Source of the DNA: Microcystis elabens FACHB-917
Lineage (GTDB): Bacteria; Cyanobacteriota; Cyanobacteriia; PCC-6307; Cyanobiaceae
DNA: 64,000 bases
Assembly (NCBI RefSeq): GCF_014698445.1
Contig: NZ_JACJSZ010000007.1
Span: 1-64,000, forward strand
Direction: 5' to 3'
Shown: positions 10,606 through 19,363 of the stretch, in pieces
Position numbering within the stretch: position 1 is the first letter of the stretch
How the letters are laid out: each line of letters begins with the position of its first letter
Program-made: the position numbers and the translations under genes
Notes under the pieces: generated by a model
Databases searched by the model: none
What the model was told of the DNA's origin: nothing
The model's input: the letters and a program-made list of their open reading frames with translations, nothing else

Positions 10606-11277
10606 ATTGCCGCTCCGATTCCGGTCGCCACTCCCCTGCTCAAGATCTGCGGGCTCCGGGAGCCGGCCCAGGCCGCCGCCGTCGCGGCCCTCGGGGCCGA
10701 TGCCATCGGCGTCATCGCCGTTCCCGACTCGCCCCGCTACGTGCCGCCGCCCCAGCGGCCCGCCCTGTTCGCCGCCATGGCCGCCGGCCGCCCCACCTGC
10801 TTCGGCGTGCTGGTGGTGGCCGATCCCGGCGACGACCGGCTGGAGGAGCTGGCGGCGGGGCGGGGCCACGCGGTGGTGCAGCTCCATGGCGAGGAGAGCG
10901 TCGAGCGCTGCAGCGCGCTGGGACGGACGCTCGGTGTGCGCCTGTGGAAGGCCCTGAGGGTGCGGACGCCCGGGGACCTGGAACGGGCGGCCTCCTATGC
11001 GGGCGTCGTGGAGGCCCTGCTGCTCGATGCCTGGCAGCCCGGTCTGCTGGGGGGGACAGGGCACCGGATCCCGATCGACTGGCTGGAGGGCTTCCGGCCG
11101 CCCGTGCCCTGGTGGCTGGCCGGGGGCGTCAGCCCGGCGACGGCGGCCGAGCTGCTGGCCAGGCTGCGTCCCGATGGCCTGGATGCCTCCAGTGCCCTGG
11201 AGGTGCGCCCCGGTGTCAAGGATCTGGCGCGGGTCGCCGAACTGGTGGCGGCGGTGCGTGGATCCGGCAGAGATTGA
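10606..11277 (+). CDS. trpF: Phosphoribosylanthranilate isomerase
   Basis: TrpF isomerises phosphoribosylanthranilate in tryptophan synthesis. The frame encodes LLKICGLREPAQAAA, GADAIGVIAVPDSPRYV, LHGEESVE, LLLDAW and a phosphate-binding end (WLAGGVSPATAAELL, then LDASSALEVRPGVKD). This covers the whole TIM barrel, about 223 residues. The start is odd: between the in-frame TAG at 10594-10596 and the GTG at 10741 there is no ATG, GTG or TTG. GTG 10741 would remove the first beta strand and the catalytic Cys of KICG. I place the start at ATT 10606 (then AAPIPVATPLLKICG). CTG 10636 or a sequencing error are alternatives. Confidence 0.88.
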   Translation: MAAPIPVATPLLKICGLREPAQAAAVAALGADAIGVIAVPDSPRYVPPPQRPALFAAMAAGRPTCFGVLVVADPGDDRLEELAAGRGHAVVQLHGEESVERCSALGRTLGVRLWKALRVRTPGDLERAASYAGVVEALLLDAWQPGLLGGTGHRIPIDWLEGFRPPVPWWLAGGVSPATAAELLARLRPDGLDASSALEVRPGVKDLARVAELVAAVRGSGRD

Positions 11278-11333
11278 TTGGCGATCGGGCCTGCCGGGTG
11301 CAGGATCGGTGCAGTCCGATCCCTGAGCCCCCC

Positions 11334-11864
11334 TTGGCCCCCTATCGCCTTTCCTACCGCGTCCGTGTCGCCTTCCCCATGGCCCTGCTGGTGGCATCGG
11401 CGGCGGCGCCCGCACTCCGGGCCCAGGACCTGGTGGGTTGCCAACTGGTGGACGGCACCCTCCAATGCGTTCCAGGGGTGACGGCCGACCCCCAGCAGCA
11501 GATCCAGTTGCTGCGCCAGGAGATCGCCGGCGATCATCGCCTGGAGGGGGCGGTGGAACAGGGGATCACCGGTCTCGGTCAGCTGCTGCTCCAGGGTGAG
11601 GCCATGCAGGGGGCCCTGCTGCAGGCCACGGCGGCCGCCGAAGGACTGACCTCCCTGCCCCCGAGCGCTTTCCACTGGTACCGGCTGGCCCCCGGTCAGG
11701 TCCGGTGGCAGCTGATCGAGGGGGCCAGCGGACCTGCTTACACCCTCACCCAGGGGGATGTGGCCGGGCAGGTGATGGTGGTGGTGGCGATCCCCACGTC
11801 AGGAGGCAGCCAGCGCAGCGTCTCCCAGGTGGTTGGACCCGTCCAGCCCCGGCGGGCCAACTGA
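11334..11864 (+). CDS. Hypothetical exported protein
   Basis: A 176-residue protein is read from TTG at 11334; an ATG at 11379 is the alternative. The N-terminus is a good signal peptide: a basic start with Arg (PYRLSYRVRV), a hydrophobic run (MALLVASAAAPALRA), and a likely cleavage before QDLVGC. The mature part contains two cysteines close together (GCQLVDGTLQC), a glutamine-rich helical region and SAFHWYRLAPGQVRWQLIEG. I do not recognise the family. It follows trpF by 56 bp and converges with folE; both stops lie in a short palindrome. Confidence 0.7.
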   Translation: MAPYRLSYRVRVAFPMALLVASAAAPALRAQDLVGCQLVDGTLQCVPGVTADPQQQIQLLRQEIAGDHRLEGAVEQGITGLGQLLLQGEAMQGALLQATAAAEGLTSLPPSAFHWYRLAPGQVRWQLIEGASGPAYTLTQGDVAGQVMVVVAIPTSGGSQRSVSQVVGPVQPRRAN

Positions 11865-11874
11865 GCCGGCTCAG
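11861..11874. terminator. 14-bp palindrome spanning both convergent stop codons (possible bidirectional terminator)
   Basis: CTGAGCCGGCTCAG is a perfect palindrome that includes the TGA of the exported protein gene (11862-11864) and the TGA of folE on the other strand (11871-11873). No T-run follows on either side, so a terminator role is only a possibility. Confidence 0.4.
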
Positions 11875-12614
11875 GTGCTCAGCAGGGCCTCCTGCTGACG
11901 CACGAGCTCGAAGAACTCCTGCTTGAGGCTCGGATCGTGGCGGAAATCCCCGCGCACGACAGAGTTCACCATGCTCGTCTGGGGTTCCTTCACCCCGCGC
12001 CATTTCATGCAATAGTGCTGGGCCTTGACCAGGATCGCCAGGCCGAGGGGCTGGCAGAGCCGCTCGATCTCGTTGGCCAGGATGATCACCGCCTCTTCCT
12101 GGATGTGGGGCCGCGAGAAGACCCAGTCGGCGACCCGCGAGAACTTCGACAGGCCGATCACCCGCTCCCCTGGCTTGATCCCGATCCAGCAATTGCCCAG
12201 GATGGGCACCAGGTGGTGGGAACAGGCGGAACGCACGGAGATGGGCCCCACGGTGTAGATCTCATCGAGCTGCTTCACGTTCGGGAAGCTGGCGATCTTC
12301 GGCTGCTCGTGGTAGCGGCCCCTGAACACCTCGTGGAGGTACATCCTGGCGACCCGCTCGGCCGTCTCCTCGGTGTTGTGGTCGTTTTCGATATCGATCA
12401 CCAGGCTGCGCAGCAGGTCGCGCACCTTTCCGGCCACCTCGATCTCCAGCTGGTCGAGCTCCCCCTCACGCAGATGGTCGGCGATGTTGTCGTTGGCCAG
12501 GAACGGAATCCCCTCCTTCTGCAGCCGTTCGCGGATCCGCAGGCTGACGGGGATGGGGGTCGTGACGGGAGCGGCCTGACGGGCGCTGAAGCCGCTGGGG
12601 AGGGTGGATGTCAT
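11871..12614 (-). CDS. folE: GTP cyclohydrolase I
   Basis: FolE converts GTP to 7,8-dihydroneopterin triphosphate for folate and pterin synthesis. The 247-residue protein has the N-terminal helical part and the catalytic core: SVRSACSHHLVPILG (zinc Cys and His), IGLSKFSRVADWVFSRP, and the zinc-binding Cys near AQHYCMKWRGV. The ATG at 12614 gives an N-terminal extension of about 40 residues before the RERLQKEG helix. The gene starts 7 bp after the SDR gene ends, as the last gene of the leftward run from the creatininase-family gene. Confidence 0.95.
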   Translation of the reverse strand: MTSTLPSGFSARQAAPVTTPIPVSLRIRERLQKEGIPFLANDNIADHLREGELDQLEIEVAGKVRDLLRSLVIDIENDHNTEETAERVARMYLHEVFRGRYHEQPKIASFPNVKQLDEIYTVGPISVRSACSHHLVPILGNCWIGIKPGERVIGLSKFSRVADWVFSRPHIQEEAVIILANEIERLCQPLGLAILVKAQHYCMKWRGVKEPQTSMVNSVVRGDFRHDPSLKQEFFELVRQQEALLST

Positions 12615-12621
12615 AGGGGGG

Positions 12622-13332
12622 TTAGAAGGCTCCGGCGGCCGGCATCAGGGTCAGATCCTCAACCGTCTGGCTGTGGGGTTGCCGCGCAAGGTAGAGCAGG
12701 GTTTCGGCGACCTGCTGCGGAGAAAGCATGGCACGTCGGTCGAAGGAACTGTGGACGGTTTCGCTGTCCCAGAGGGGGGTATTCACCGCACCCAGGGTGA
12801 GGGTGCTCACGGCGATGCCGGCGGAACGCTCCTCCGCCTCAAGGCAGCGGCTGAGGGAGGCGAGGGCCGCCTTGCTGACGCAGTAGGCCCCCCACTCCGG
12901 GAAGGCGTTGCGGGCTGCGTGGCTGCTGACGTTGATGATCCGCCCGCCACCAGCCCGGCGCAGGGCCGGCAGCACCGCCTGGCAGACCTGGAACACGCTG
13001 GTGAGGTTGAGCTGCAGCAGCCACTGCCAGCGCTCGATCGGCATCGCCGCCAGGGGGCCGGTCCAGGCGGCACCGGCGTTGTTGATGACCACCGACGGCA
13101 GCAGCCCCCGGCCGAGCAGGTTCTCCATGGCCCCGGGGATCGCCTCCGACCGGGCCAGATCCAGGGCCTGGATCTCGATGCGGCGGTCCGGCGCCCGCAG
13201 CTCGGCCGCCAGCGCCTCCAGGTCGCCGCTGGAGCGGGCCACCAGCAGCAGGTCGTAGCCCTCGGCAGCGAAACGACGCGCGGCGGCGGCGCCGATGCCC
13301 CGGGAGGCGCCGGTGATCAGTGCGACGGGCAA
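12622..13332 (-). CDS. Short-chain dehydrogenase/reductase
   Basis: A 236-residue classical SDR: TGASRGIGAAAARRF for NAD(P) binding, NNAG at strand 4, NVSSHAARNAF with the catalytic Ser, and YCVSK with the catalytic Tyr and Lys. The start is TTG at 13332 (PVALITGASRGIG); the frame stays open upstream into accA, but nothing conserved is there. It lies between accA (26 bp upstream) and folE (7 bp downstream). The position next to accA suggests lipid-related or keto-reductase chemistry; the FabG-like role is inference only. Confidence 0.85.
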   Translation of the reverse strand: MPVALITGASRGIGAAAARRFAAEGYDLLLVARSSGDLEALAAELRAPDRRIEIQALDLARSEAIPGAMENLLGRGLLPSVVINNAGAAWTGPLAAMPIERWQWLLQLNLTSVFQVCQAVLPALRRAGGGRIINVSSHAARNAFPEWGAYCVSKAALASLSRCLEAEERSAGIAVSTLTLGAVNTPLWDSETVHSSFDRRAMLSPQQVAETLLYLARQPHSQTVEDLTLMPAAGAF

Positions 13333-13358
13333 CGGGCGGAGCGGCAGGGAGGCAAACC

Positions 13359-14348
13359 CTACGGCGCGTGGGCGGGATCCGGCGTCGCCCCCTCCAGCAC
13401 CTGGCCCATGCGCCGGAACTTGGCGTAGCGGGCCTCCAGCAGGGCGGATTCGCTGCAGGTCCGCAGCTCCGCCAGATGGCTGAGCAGGGCCTGGCGCAGG
13501 GTCTCGGCCGCCTGGATCGGTGCCCAGTGGTTGCCGCCGGAGGGTTCCTTCAGGAGGGCATCCACAAGGCCGAGCTGCAGCAGATCGGCGCCGGTGATGC
13601 GCAGGGCTTCGGCGGCGGCGGGGGCCTTGCCGGCATCGCGCCAGAGGATCGAGGCGCAGGCCTCGGGGCTGGCCACGGTGTAGACGCTGTGCTCGAACAT
13701 CAACAGGCGATCGGCCACACCGATCCCGAGGGCGCCCCCGGAGCCTCCTTCGCCGATCACCACCGCGATGATCGGCACCCGCAGCCGGAACATCTCGCGC
13801 AGGTTCACGGCGATCGCCTCCCCCTGGCCCTCCTCCTCGGCCTTGACGCCGGCGTAGGCCCCGGGGGTGTCGATGAAGCTGAGGATCGGCAGGCGGAAGC
13901 GATCGGCGTGCTCCATCAGCCGCAGCGCCTTGCGGTAGCCGCCCGGGGAGGCCATGCCGAAGTTGCGCGCCACGTTCTCCTTCATGTCGCGGCCCTTCTG
14001 GTGGCCGAGCAGCACCACCGGCTGGTCGCCGATGCGGCCCACTCCGCCCACCAGCGCGCGGTCGTCGTTGCCGCGGCGGTCGCCGTGCAGCTCGATCCAC
14101 TCGTCGGTGATGACCTGGATGTAGTCGAGGGTGCTGGGCCGCTGGGGGTGGCGGGCCACCTGGATCTTCTGGGCCGGGGAGAGGGAGCTGAAGATCTCCT
14201 CCCGCCGCCGGGTGGCGAGGGTTTCCAGCTGCAGCAGCTGCTGGCTCACGTCCACTTCGGAATCACGGGCCAACTGGCGGATCTGCTCGATCTGCTCCTC
14301 GAGCTCCACCAGCGGTTTCTCGAAGTCCAGCAGGACGCGGCGGGCCAT
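13359..14348 (-). CDS. accA: Acetyl-CoA carboxylase carboxyltransferase subunit alpha
   Basis: AccA, with AccD, moves the carboxyl group from biotin to acetyl-CoA to make malonyl-CoA for fatty acid synthesis. The 329-residue protein starts [13 protein letters not shown] and has [43 protein letters not shown] and [17 protein letters not shown], all typical of AccA. It begins 19 bp after aar ends and is in the same operon as ado and aar. This links malonyl-CoA supply with alkane formation. Confidence 0.97.
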   Translation of the reverse strand: MARRVLLDFEKPLVELEEQIEQIRQLARDSEVDVSQQLLQLETLATRRREEIFSSLSPAQKIQVARHPQRPSTLDYIQVITDEWIELHGDRRGNDDRALVGGVGRIGDQPVVLLGHQKGRDMKENVARNFGMASPGGYRKALRLMEHADRFRLPILSFIDTPGAYAGVKAEEEGQGEAIAVNLREMFRLRVPIIAVVIGEGGSGGALGIGVADRLLMFEHSVYTVASPEACASILWRDAGKAPAAAEALRITGADLLQLGLVDALLKEPSGGNHWAPIQAAETLRQALLSHLAELRTCSESALLEARYAKFRRMGQVLEGATPDPAHAP

Positions 14349-14367
14349 GGGCGCTCAGACGGGGGGA

Positions 14368-15417
14368 TCAGGGGATGGAGAGGCTGGGGATCGCGGCCGG
14401 GAGTGCCAGGCCGAGGGCCACGAAGCCGTGGCGCTGGGAGGCGGCACCGATCAGATCCATCTTCTCGAGGGTGATGTTGTTGCGGCCCCAGCTGAAGTTG
14501 GTGTGGATTCCTTCGAACTCCAGGAGCATCGCTTCGGCGAAGCAGGCGAACATCTGGCGCTGCGGTTTGGCCATGTCGGCGGCCTCCATCATCTGCCAGC
14601 CGATGTCGGAGCCGAATTCCACGATGCCGCCCTTGAGCACGTGGATGCCGTCGCCGGCGGCCTTTGTGTCCAGGTTCTTGGGGTAGCCGCCGTCGACCAT
14701 CAGGCAGGGACGGGGCAGCTGGCTGGGATCAATGCTGCTGGCCTGGGCCAGGCTGGCGACCCAGACCACCACGTCGGCTTCGGCCAGGGCCTCCTCGAGG
14801 GGCAGGATGCGCCCACCGCCCAGCTCCTTCTGGAGATCGGCCAGGGGCTGGGGCCGGCGGGCCACCAGCAGCAGCTCCTGGACGCCGGTGCGCTGGGAGA
14901 GCCAGCGACAGATGGCGCTGCCGATGTCACCGGTGGCCCCGACCACCGCCACCGTCGCCCGGCGCAGGTCGATGCCCAGCTTCGGGGCGTTGTCCTCCAC
15001 CTGGCGGCAGAGGACCCAGGCGGTGTGGGTGTTGCCGGTGGTGAAGCGCGTCCAGTCGAGCATCGTGGCCCGCACCTGCTGCTCACGCAGCAGTTTGAAG
15101 TCCTCGAAGATGATCGAGGTGAAGCCCCCCAGGGCGGTGATGTCGATGCCGCTCTTCTGGGCCAGCTCCATGGCGTTGAGCACCTTGCGCTTGGCCGTCT
15201 TGAAGCGGCCCAGCATCTCGGGTACGAAGACCGAATCGATGTAGGCCCCTGCGATGCGCTTGCCCGTGGGGCTGGTGACACTGACCCTTTCCACCAGCTG
15301 GGGCGGAGCGCTGCACCACATGTCCAGATCCCCTTCGGCGTACTCCTCAAACCCGAGGCTTCGCGCCAGGTTGCGGGCCGAGTCGAAGCTGGTGGAATGA
15401 CCGATCAGGCCGAACAT
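14368..15417 (-). CDS. aar: Long-chain acyl-[acyl-carrier-protein] reductase (AAR)
   Basis: AAR reduces fatty acyl-ACP to the fatty aldehyde with NADPH, the first step of cyanobacterial alkane synthesis. The 349-residue protein starts [11 protein letters not shown] and has the Rossmann motif [16 protein letters not shown]. The Cys in [15 protein letters not shown] (about residue 292) matches the position of the thioester-forming cysteine in the family (inference from alignment by eye). It lies between ado (79 bp upstream, with a hairpin in the gap) and accA (19 bp downstream). Confidence 0.97.
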   Translation of the reverse strand: MFGLIGHSTSFDSARNLARSLGFEEYAEGDLDMWCSAPPQLVERVSVTSPTGKRIAGAYIDSVFVPEMLGRFKTAKRKVLNAMELAQKSGIDITALGGFTSIIFEDFKLLREQQVRATMLDWTRFTTGNTHTAWVLCRQVEDNAPKLGIDLRRATVAVVGATGDIGSAICRWLSQRTGVQELLLVARRPQPLADLQKELGGGRILPLEEALAEADVVVWVASLAQASSIDPSQLPRPCLMVDGGYPKNLDTKAAGDGIHVLKGGIVEFGSDIGWQMMEAADMAKPQRQMFACFAEAMLLEFEGIHTNFSWGRNNITLEKMDLIGAASQRHGFVALGLALPAAIPSLSIP

Positions 15418-15446
15418 GCAGGAAGGAGAGGGCGGCGGCAGGGGCG

Positions 15447-15478
15447 GGGCCGGATGTAGCCGACGCTACATCCGGCCC
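15447..15478 (-). promoter_or_regulatory. Strong stem-loop between ado and aar
   Basis: Two exact 14-bp arms (15447-15460 and 15465-15478) flank a 4-base loop. In the ado-to-aar direction the hairpin begins 18 bp past the ado stop and ends about 30 bp before the aar ATG. No T-run follows it, so it is not a typical intrinsic terminator. It may act as an mRNA 3'-end stabiliser, a processing site or a partial terminator that sets different ado and aar levels. Confidence 0.7.
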
Positions 15479-15496
15479 AGGTGGGGAGCTGGCGCC

Positions 15497-16237
15497 TCAG
15501 CCCACCAGGGCCGCCGCGGCCATCCGGGCGATCTCCCGGGAGGTGAAGCCGATGTCGGTGAGGGCGTCCTGGTAGGCGATCAGGAAATCCTCGATCAGGT
15601 CCTCCTTCTCCATGTGGAGGATGGCGGCATCGGCGGCCACCCGGTCGAGCATGCGGCGAACGTGGGGGAGATTCTCGCGGTTGGCCTGCTCCAGTTCGGC
15701 GCGAGACTCCTCGAAATGGGCCTTGAGCCACTCCTGCCCGTAGTTGAGGTGGGTGTACTCGTCCTTGACGACCCCTTCGGTGATCTTGCGGGCGAATGGA
15801 TCGGCGACGGGAATGTAGATGTGGTAGGCCGAAATGGCGAAGGCTTCGATCAGCAGCGCCTGGATTAGCAGGCAGGTGACCACCTTGCCCTCCTTGAGGG
15901 CGGCCTGGAAGTTGTTGCGCAGGGGGGAGAAGAACTCCTGGGCGAAGGGCATGTCGGCGATCACGCCGAGGTTGTTGCCGCAGGCGGTGAAACCCTTCAT
16001 GTGCTTGAGCTCCATGCGGGCCAGGCGGGCCAGTTCCTCGGCCTGGTCGGGAAGCAGGGTGCCCAGGGACATGTAGTTGTCGTGGGCTTCCTGCTCACCT
16101 TCGATGACGATCGCGTTGATACGGCTGTAGGCGTCCTTGTAGGCGGCGGTGGTGAAGTCGGGCTGGTCGCTCCCCTCGGTCGGGCCCGTCGGATCCAGAG
16201 AGGAATCGACGGACGTGGTGGCAGCGAGGGCGGGCAT
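15497..16237 (-). CDS. ado: Aldehyde deformylating oxygenase (ADO)
   Basis: ADO is the di-iron ferritin-like enzyme that turns fatty aldehydes into alkanes plus formate. The diiron ligands are visible: Glu in [13 protein letters not shown], Glu and His in MELKHMKGF, Glu in [11 protein letters not shown], and Glu and His in [10 protein letters not shown] chose the ATG at 16237 ([10 protein letters not shown]), which resembles known starts; an in-frame GTG at 16276 would add 13 residues. It is followed by aar and preceded, 41 bp away, by the creatininase-family gene in the same direction. Confidence 0.97.
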   Translation of the reverse strand: MPALAATTSVDSSLDPTGPTEGSDQPDFTTAAYKDAYSRINAIVIEGEQEAHDNYMSLGTLLPDQAEELARLARMELKHMKGFTACGNNLGVIADMPFAQEFFSPLRNNFQAALKEGKVVTCLLIQALLIEAFAISAYHIYIPVADPFARKITEGVVKDEYTHLNYGQEWLKAHFEESRAELEQANRENLPHVRRMLDRVAADAAILHMEKEDLIEDFLIAYQDALTDIGFTSREIARMAAAALVG

Positions 16238-16278
16238 GGGAACCACGGGGATCGGCAATTCGACGACTTTAGTCACGC

Positions 16279-17067
16279 TCAGCCGGATGTCGGCGGCCAG
16301 TCGCTGCGCATCAGGGCCTCCAGTCGCTGCACCCAGCTCTCCACCAGACGGTCGAAGAGCTGGCGGCCCAACTCCATGCTGGAGCCCGCCGGATCACCGA
16401 TCACGCCGCTGGCACTGATCTCCCGTGTGAGCCAGGAACTGGGGCAGGCCCCTTCCAGGCTCCAGCCGGCCGGCGGAGTCTGGGGGGGGGCGGGGCCGTC
16501 GGCGGCGGGCAGGGGCCCCGCCGTGGCCGGCTCCAGGAACAGCATCAGGCTGGTCTCGGCCAGGCCGGCATGGAGGCCGTCGCTGCGTTCCCGCTCGGGA
16601 ATCAGCGCTGCCAGGCCATCGACCCCTCGCCACAGGAAGCAGGGCAGCACCGCCAGAGCGGGTTCCCGCACCCGCAGTTCCCGTGCCGCCGCCTCCAGCA
16701 GGCCGATCTGGCCGCCATGGGCATTGAAGAGGACCAGCCGCTGGAAGCCCGCTGCCGCGATCCCCCGGCCGACGGCGCACACCAGGTCGATCAGCAGCCT
16801 TGCCGGCAGGCTAAGGGTCCCCGGGAAGCCCAGGTGCTCCGGTGAGAACCCCAGGCTCTGCACGGGCAGCCGCCAGAGCGGCAGCTCCGGAGCGAGCCGC
16901 TCCAGCACCGCTGCGGCCACCCGCTCGGCGAACAGGGCATCGGTGCCGAGTGGCAGCAGCGGGCCGTGCTGCTCGATGGCGCCCAGGGGCCAGAGCACCG
17001 TGCTGCCCGGACGGGCCGCCTGCTCACGCACCGTCGTCCAGCTGAGGCGGGCGAGGCGTCGCTCCAT
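16279..17067 (-). CDS. Creatininase-family amidohydrolase
   Basis: The 262-residue protein has the family motifs [24 protein letters not shown] (metal-binding Glu and His; Asp), [28 protein letters not shown] and [11 protein letters not shown]. The family includes creatininase, formylamide hydrolases (ArfB) and mycofactocin or F420-related proteins; the substrate here is unknown. The start is ATG at 17067; the frame is open upstream, but that part belongs to the other strand. It is the first gene of the leftward run leading to ado-aar-accA, and it is divergent from the S1-like gene with a 99-bp shared upstream region. Confidence 0.85.
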   Translation of the reverse strand: MERRLARLSWTTVREQAARPGSTVLWPLGAIEQHGPLLPLGTDALFAERVAAAVLERLAPELPLWRLPVQSLGFSPEHLGFPGTLSLPARLLIDLVCAVGRGIAAAGFQRLVLFNAHGGQIGLLEAAARELRVREPALAVLPCFLWRGVDGLAALIPERERSDGLHAGLAETSLMLFLEPATAGPLPAADGPAPPQTPPAGWSLEGACPSSWLTREISASGVIGDPAGSSMELGRQLFDRLVESWVQRLEALMRSDWPPTSG

Positions 17068-17166
17068 GCCAGGGGGCTCCGTGCTGGGTGGCATCGGCGG
17101 CGGGAGGACCGGCCTCCGAAGGGTGGTTCGTACAGTGTGGGACCCCGTGCTTCGCTGAGGACCTCC

Positions 17167-18477
17167 ATGGCAGGAACCGGCAACCCCGCGCCGCGTCAGC
17201 CCCGGAACCCCGCCCAGCGCCCCACGCCGCCGGCGAGGCCTGCCGGGTCGGCCCCTGCGCCGCTGCGCAAGCCGCCCCAGGTGTTGATGATCAAGAAGGA
17301 GGAGGAGGTGGCGCCCGAGCTCGCCGCCGCCCCCAGCGCCCCCGTTCCGGCCGGCGCTGCTCCGGCGGCCTCCGCTCCCGTCGCCCCCGGCCCGAACCCC
17401 GCACCTGCGCGACCTGCCCCCTCCCCTGCGGAGCACGACGACCGCTTCGATCTGGAGGGCATCGAGGGCCTGACCATGGCCGACCTGCTGGGACCGGCCC
17501 CAGATCGGCGTGGAGGCGCTGGACGCTCGGCCGGCCCGGGCCGCCCCGCCGCCGCGGAGGCCGGCCCCGGCCAGGCCCGCACCGTCGATGACTTCGATTT
17601 CGACGAGGAGGCCTTCCTCGCCGCCCTCGACGGGAACGCCCCGGTCGGCACCACCGGCGAGGTGGTGCAGGGGGTGGTGATCGGCATGGAGAGCGACGGC
17701 GTCTATGTCGACATCGGCGGCAAGGCCCCCGGCTTCATGCCCAAGAGCGAGTGCGGCCTGGGGGTGATCACCAACCTCAAGGAGCGCTTCCCGAAGGGCC
17801 TGCCGATCGAGGTGCTCGTCACCCGGGAGCAGAACGCCGACGGCATGGTCACGATCAGCGCCCGTGCCCTGGCCCTCCGCCAGAGCTGGGAGAAGGTGCG
17901 CCAGCTGGAGAAGGAGGGCAAGGTGGTGCAGGTGAAGGTGAACGGCTTCAACCGCGGCGGCGTCACCTGCGACCTGGAGGGCCTGCGGGGCTTCATCCCC
18001 CGCTCCCAGCTCAACGAGGGCGAGAACCACGAGGCCCTCGTCGGCCAGACCCTGGGCGTGGCCTTCCTGGAGGTCAATCCCGATACCCGCAAGCTGGTGC
18101 TCTCCGAAAAGCGGGCCGCCACGGCCGCCCGCTTCGCCACCCTCGAGGTGGGGCAGCTGGTGGAAGGCCAGGTGGTGTCGATCAAGCCCTACGGCTTCTT
18201 CGTCGACCTCGGCGGCGTCAGCGGCCTGCTGCACCAGTCCTCGATCACCGGCGGCGCCCTGCGGGATCTGCGCGAGGCTTTCCAGCAGGGCGAGCATCTC
18301 AAGGCCCTGATCACCGCCATCGACCCGGCCCGGGGCCGTATCGCCCTCAACACCGCCCTGCTGGAGGGTCCTGCCGGTGAGCTGCTCATTGCCAAGGAGA
18401 CCGTGATGGCCGAGGCCGAGGACCGGGCCCACCGGGCCCGCTCGCTGCTGCGCCGGCAGGAACAGGACGCAGGATGA
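17167..18477 (+). CDS. S1-domain RNA-binding protein (30S ribosomal protein S1 type, Rps1b-like)
   Basis: The 436-residue protein starts at ATG 17167 (MAGTGNPAPRQP). The first ~140 residues are Pro/Ala-rich and probably disordered. A short acidic motif (DDFDFDEEAFLAALD) follows, then three S1 domains: about 158-230 (GEVVQGVVIGMESDGVYVDI), 240-310 (VQVKVNGFNRGGVTCDLEGL) and 325-395 (LVEGQVVSIKPYGFFVDLGG). Cyanobacteria often carry two S1 genes; the low-complexity N-terminus and three domains fit the second, non-canonical type. It overlaps tab2 by 4 bp (ATGA), so the two are coupled. Confidence 0.85.
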   Translation: MAGTGNPAPRQPRNPAQRPTPPARPAGSAPAPLRKPPQVLMIKKEEEVAPELAAAPSAPVPAGAAPAASAPVAPGPNPAPARPAPSPAEHDDRFDLEGIEGLTMADLLGPAPDRRGGAGRSAGPGRPAAAEAGPGQARTVDDFDFDEEAFLAALDGNAPVGTTGEVVQGVVIGMESDGVYVDIGGKAPGFMPKSECGLGVITNLKERFPKGLPIEVLVTREQNADGMVTISARALALRQSWEKVRQLEKEGKVVQVKVNGFNRGGVTCDLEGLRGFIPRSQLNEGENHEALVGQTLGVAFLEVNPDTRKLVLSEKRAATAARFATLEVGQLVEGQVVSIKPYGFFVDLGGVSGLLHQSSITGGALRDLREAFQQGEHLKALITAIDPARGRIALNTALLEGPAGELLIAKETVMAEAEDRAHRARSLLRRQEQDAG

Positions 18478-19358
18478 GCGCAGCGCTTCAGGTGCCCGGC
18501 CCCGACTGGGAACTCGACTACTACTCCAGGCCGATCCTGGAGGCCGATGGCAAGAAGCGCTGGGAACTGCTGATCTGCTCGACGGCAGGCCTGCAGCCGT
18601 CCCCCGACCCCTTCCGCTGGTCGATGGACTGCCCGGCCGCCAGCGTCAATTCCCAGTGGCTGCGCGGGGCGATCGAGGCGGCCCTGGCGGCGGCCGCCGA
18701 GCAGGGTTACGGCCCGCCGCGGCGGCTGCGCTGCTGGCGCGGCTCGATGCGAGCCATGGTCCAGCGGGCGGCGGACGGTCTCGGCCTGGAGCTGGTGCCC
18801 AGCCGGCGCTGCTACGGCCTGGTCGAGTGGCTGCGGGAGCGGCAGGCCAGCGTCTATCCCCTGGAGCCGGGCTACATGGCCGGCCCCCTCGCCCCGCCGC
18901 CGCAGCCGATTCCCCCCGTGGCCCTGCCCCTGCCGGAGGCGGCCCGGGGCGACAGCTGGAGCTGGGCCACCCTTCCGGCGGCCACCCTGGCCGAGGCCGG
19001 CGGCTGGGAGATCGCCTTCCCGGGCCTGGTGGCCCTGCCTTCCGATGTCGATCCCGCTGCACCGGTGCCCGGCATCCGGCTGTTCAGCCGTCGGCGGGCC
19101 CTGGCCATCGCCGGCTGGCTGTCCGGTCTGGAGCCCACCCGGCTGGAGGTCAGCGTCGGCCAGCTGGTGCTGGAGGCCGGGATCGAGGATCGCTGGATCC
19201 TGGCCCGCCTGCCGGAGGAGGAGGTCCAGCTGGCCCAGCGGGCCCTGGCGGACGCCCGGGAGCGGGCCGGAGGCCTCCAGTTCATCGCCATCCAGGCCAG
19301 TGAGGAGGCGTCCACCCTCGATGGCTTCTGGCTGCTGCGGGACCTGCCCGATGGCTGA
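18474..19358 (+). CDS. Tab2/Atab2-family RNA-binding protein (DUF1092)
   Basis: In algae and plants, Tab2/Atab2 promotes translation of photosystem I mRNA. The 294-residue protein has the family pattern WELDYYSRPILEADGKKRWE, LICST, CPAASVNSQWLRGAIE, the segment with WRGSMRAMVQRAADGLGLEL, PSRRCYGLVEWLRER and VYPLEPGYM. It overlaps the S1-like gene by 4 bp and is followed after 5 bp by pgeF. Coupling with an RNA-binding S1 protein supports a role in mRNA handling or translation. Confidence 0.88.
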   Translation: MSAALQVPGPDWELDYYSRPILEADGKKRWELLICSTAGLQPSPDPFRWSMDCPAASVNSQWLRGAIEAALAAAAEQGYGPPRRLRCWRGSMRAMVQRAADGLGLELVPSRRCYGLVEWLRERQASVYPLEPGYMAGPLAPPPQPIPPVALPLPEAARGDSWSWATLPAATLAEAGGWEIAFPGLVALPSDVDPAAPVPGIRLFSRRRALAIAGWLSGLEPTRLEVSVGQLVLEAGIEDRWILARLPEEEVQLAQRALADARERAGGLQFIAIQASEEASTLDGFWLLRDLPDG

Positions 19359-19363
19359 GGCCC

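Noticed and set aside
9456-11864. Rightward open frame of 802 codons spanning the M50 protease and trpF
   Set aside because: Its first part is antisense to the protease and the middle is the wrong frame of trpF. Only its last ~176 codons are coding, listed as the exported protein at 11334-11864.
12622-14100. Leftward open frame of 492 codons as one protein
   Set aside because: The upstream half is a wrong frame of accA. The SDR starts at TTG 13332, where the conserved TGASRGIG begins.
16279-18432. Leftward open frame of 717 codons
   Set aside because: Only the part up to 17067 is protein-like (creatininase family). The rest is antisense to the S1-like gene.
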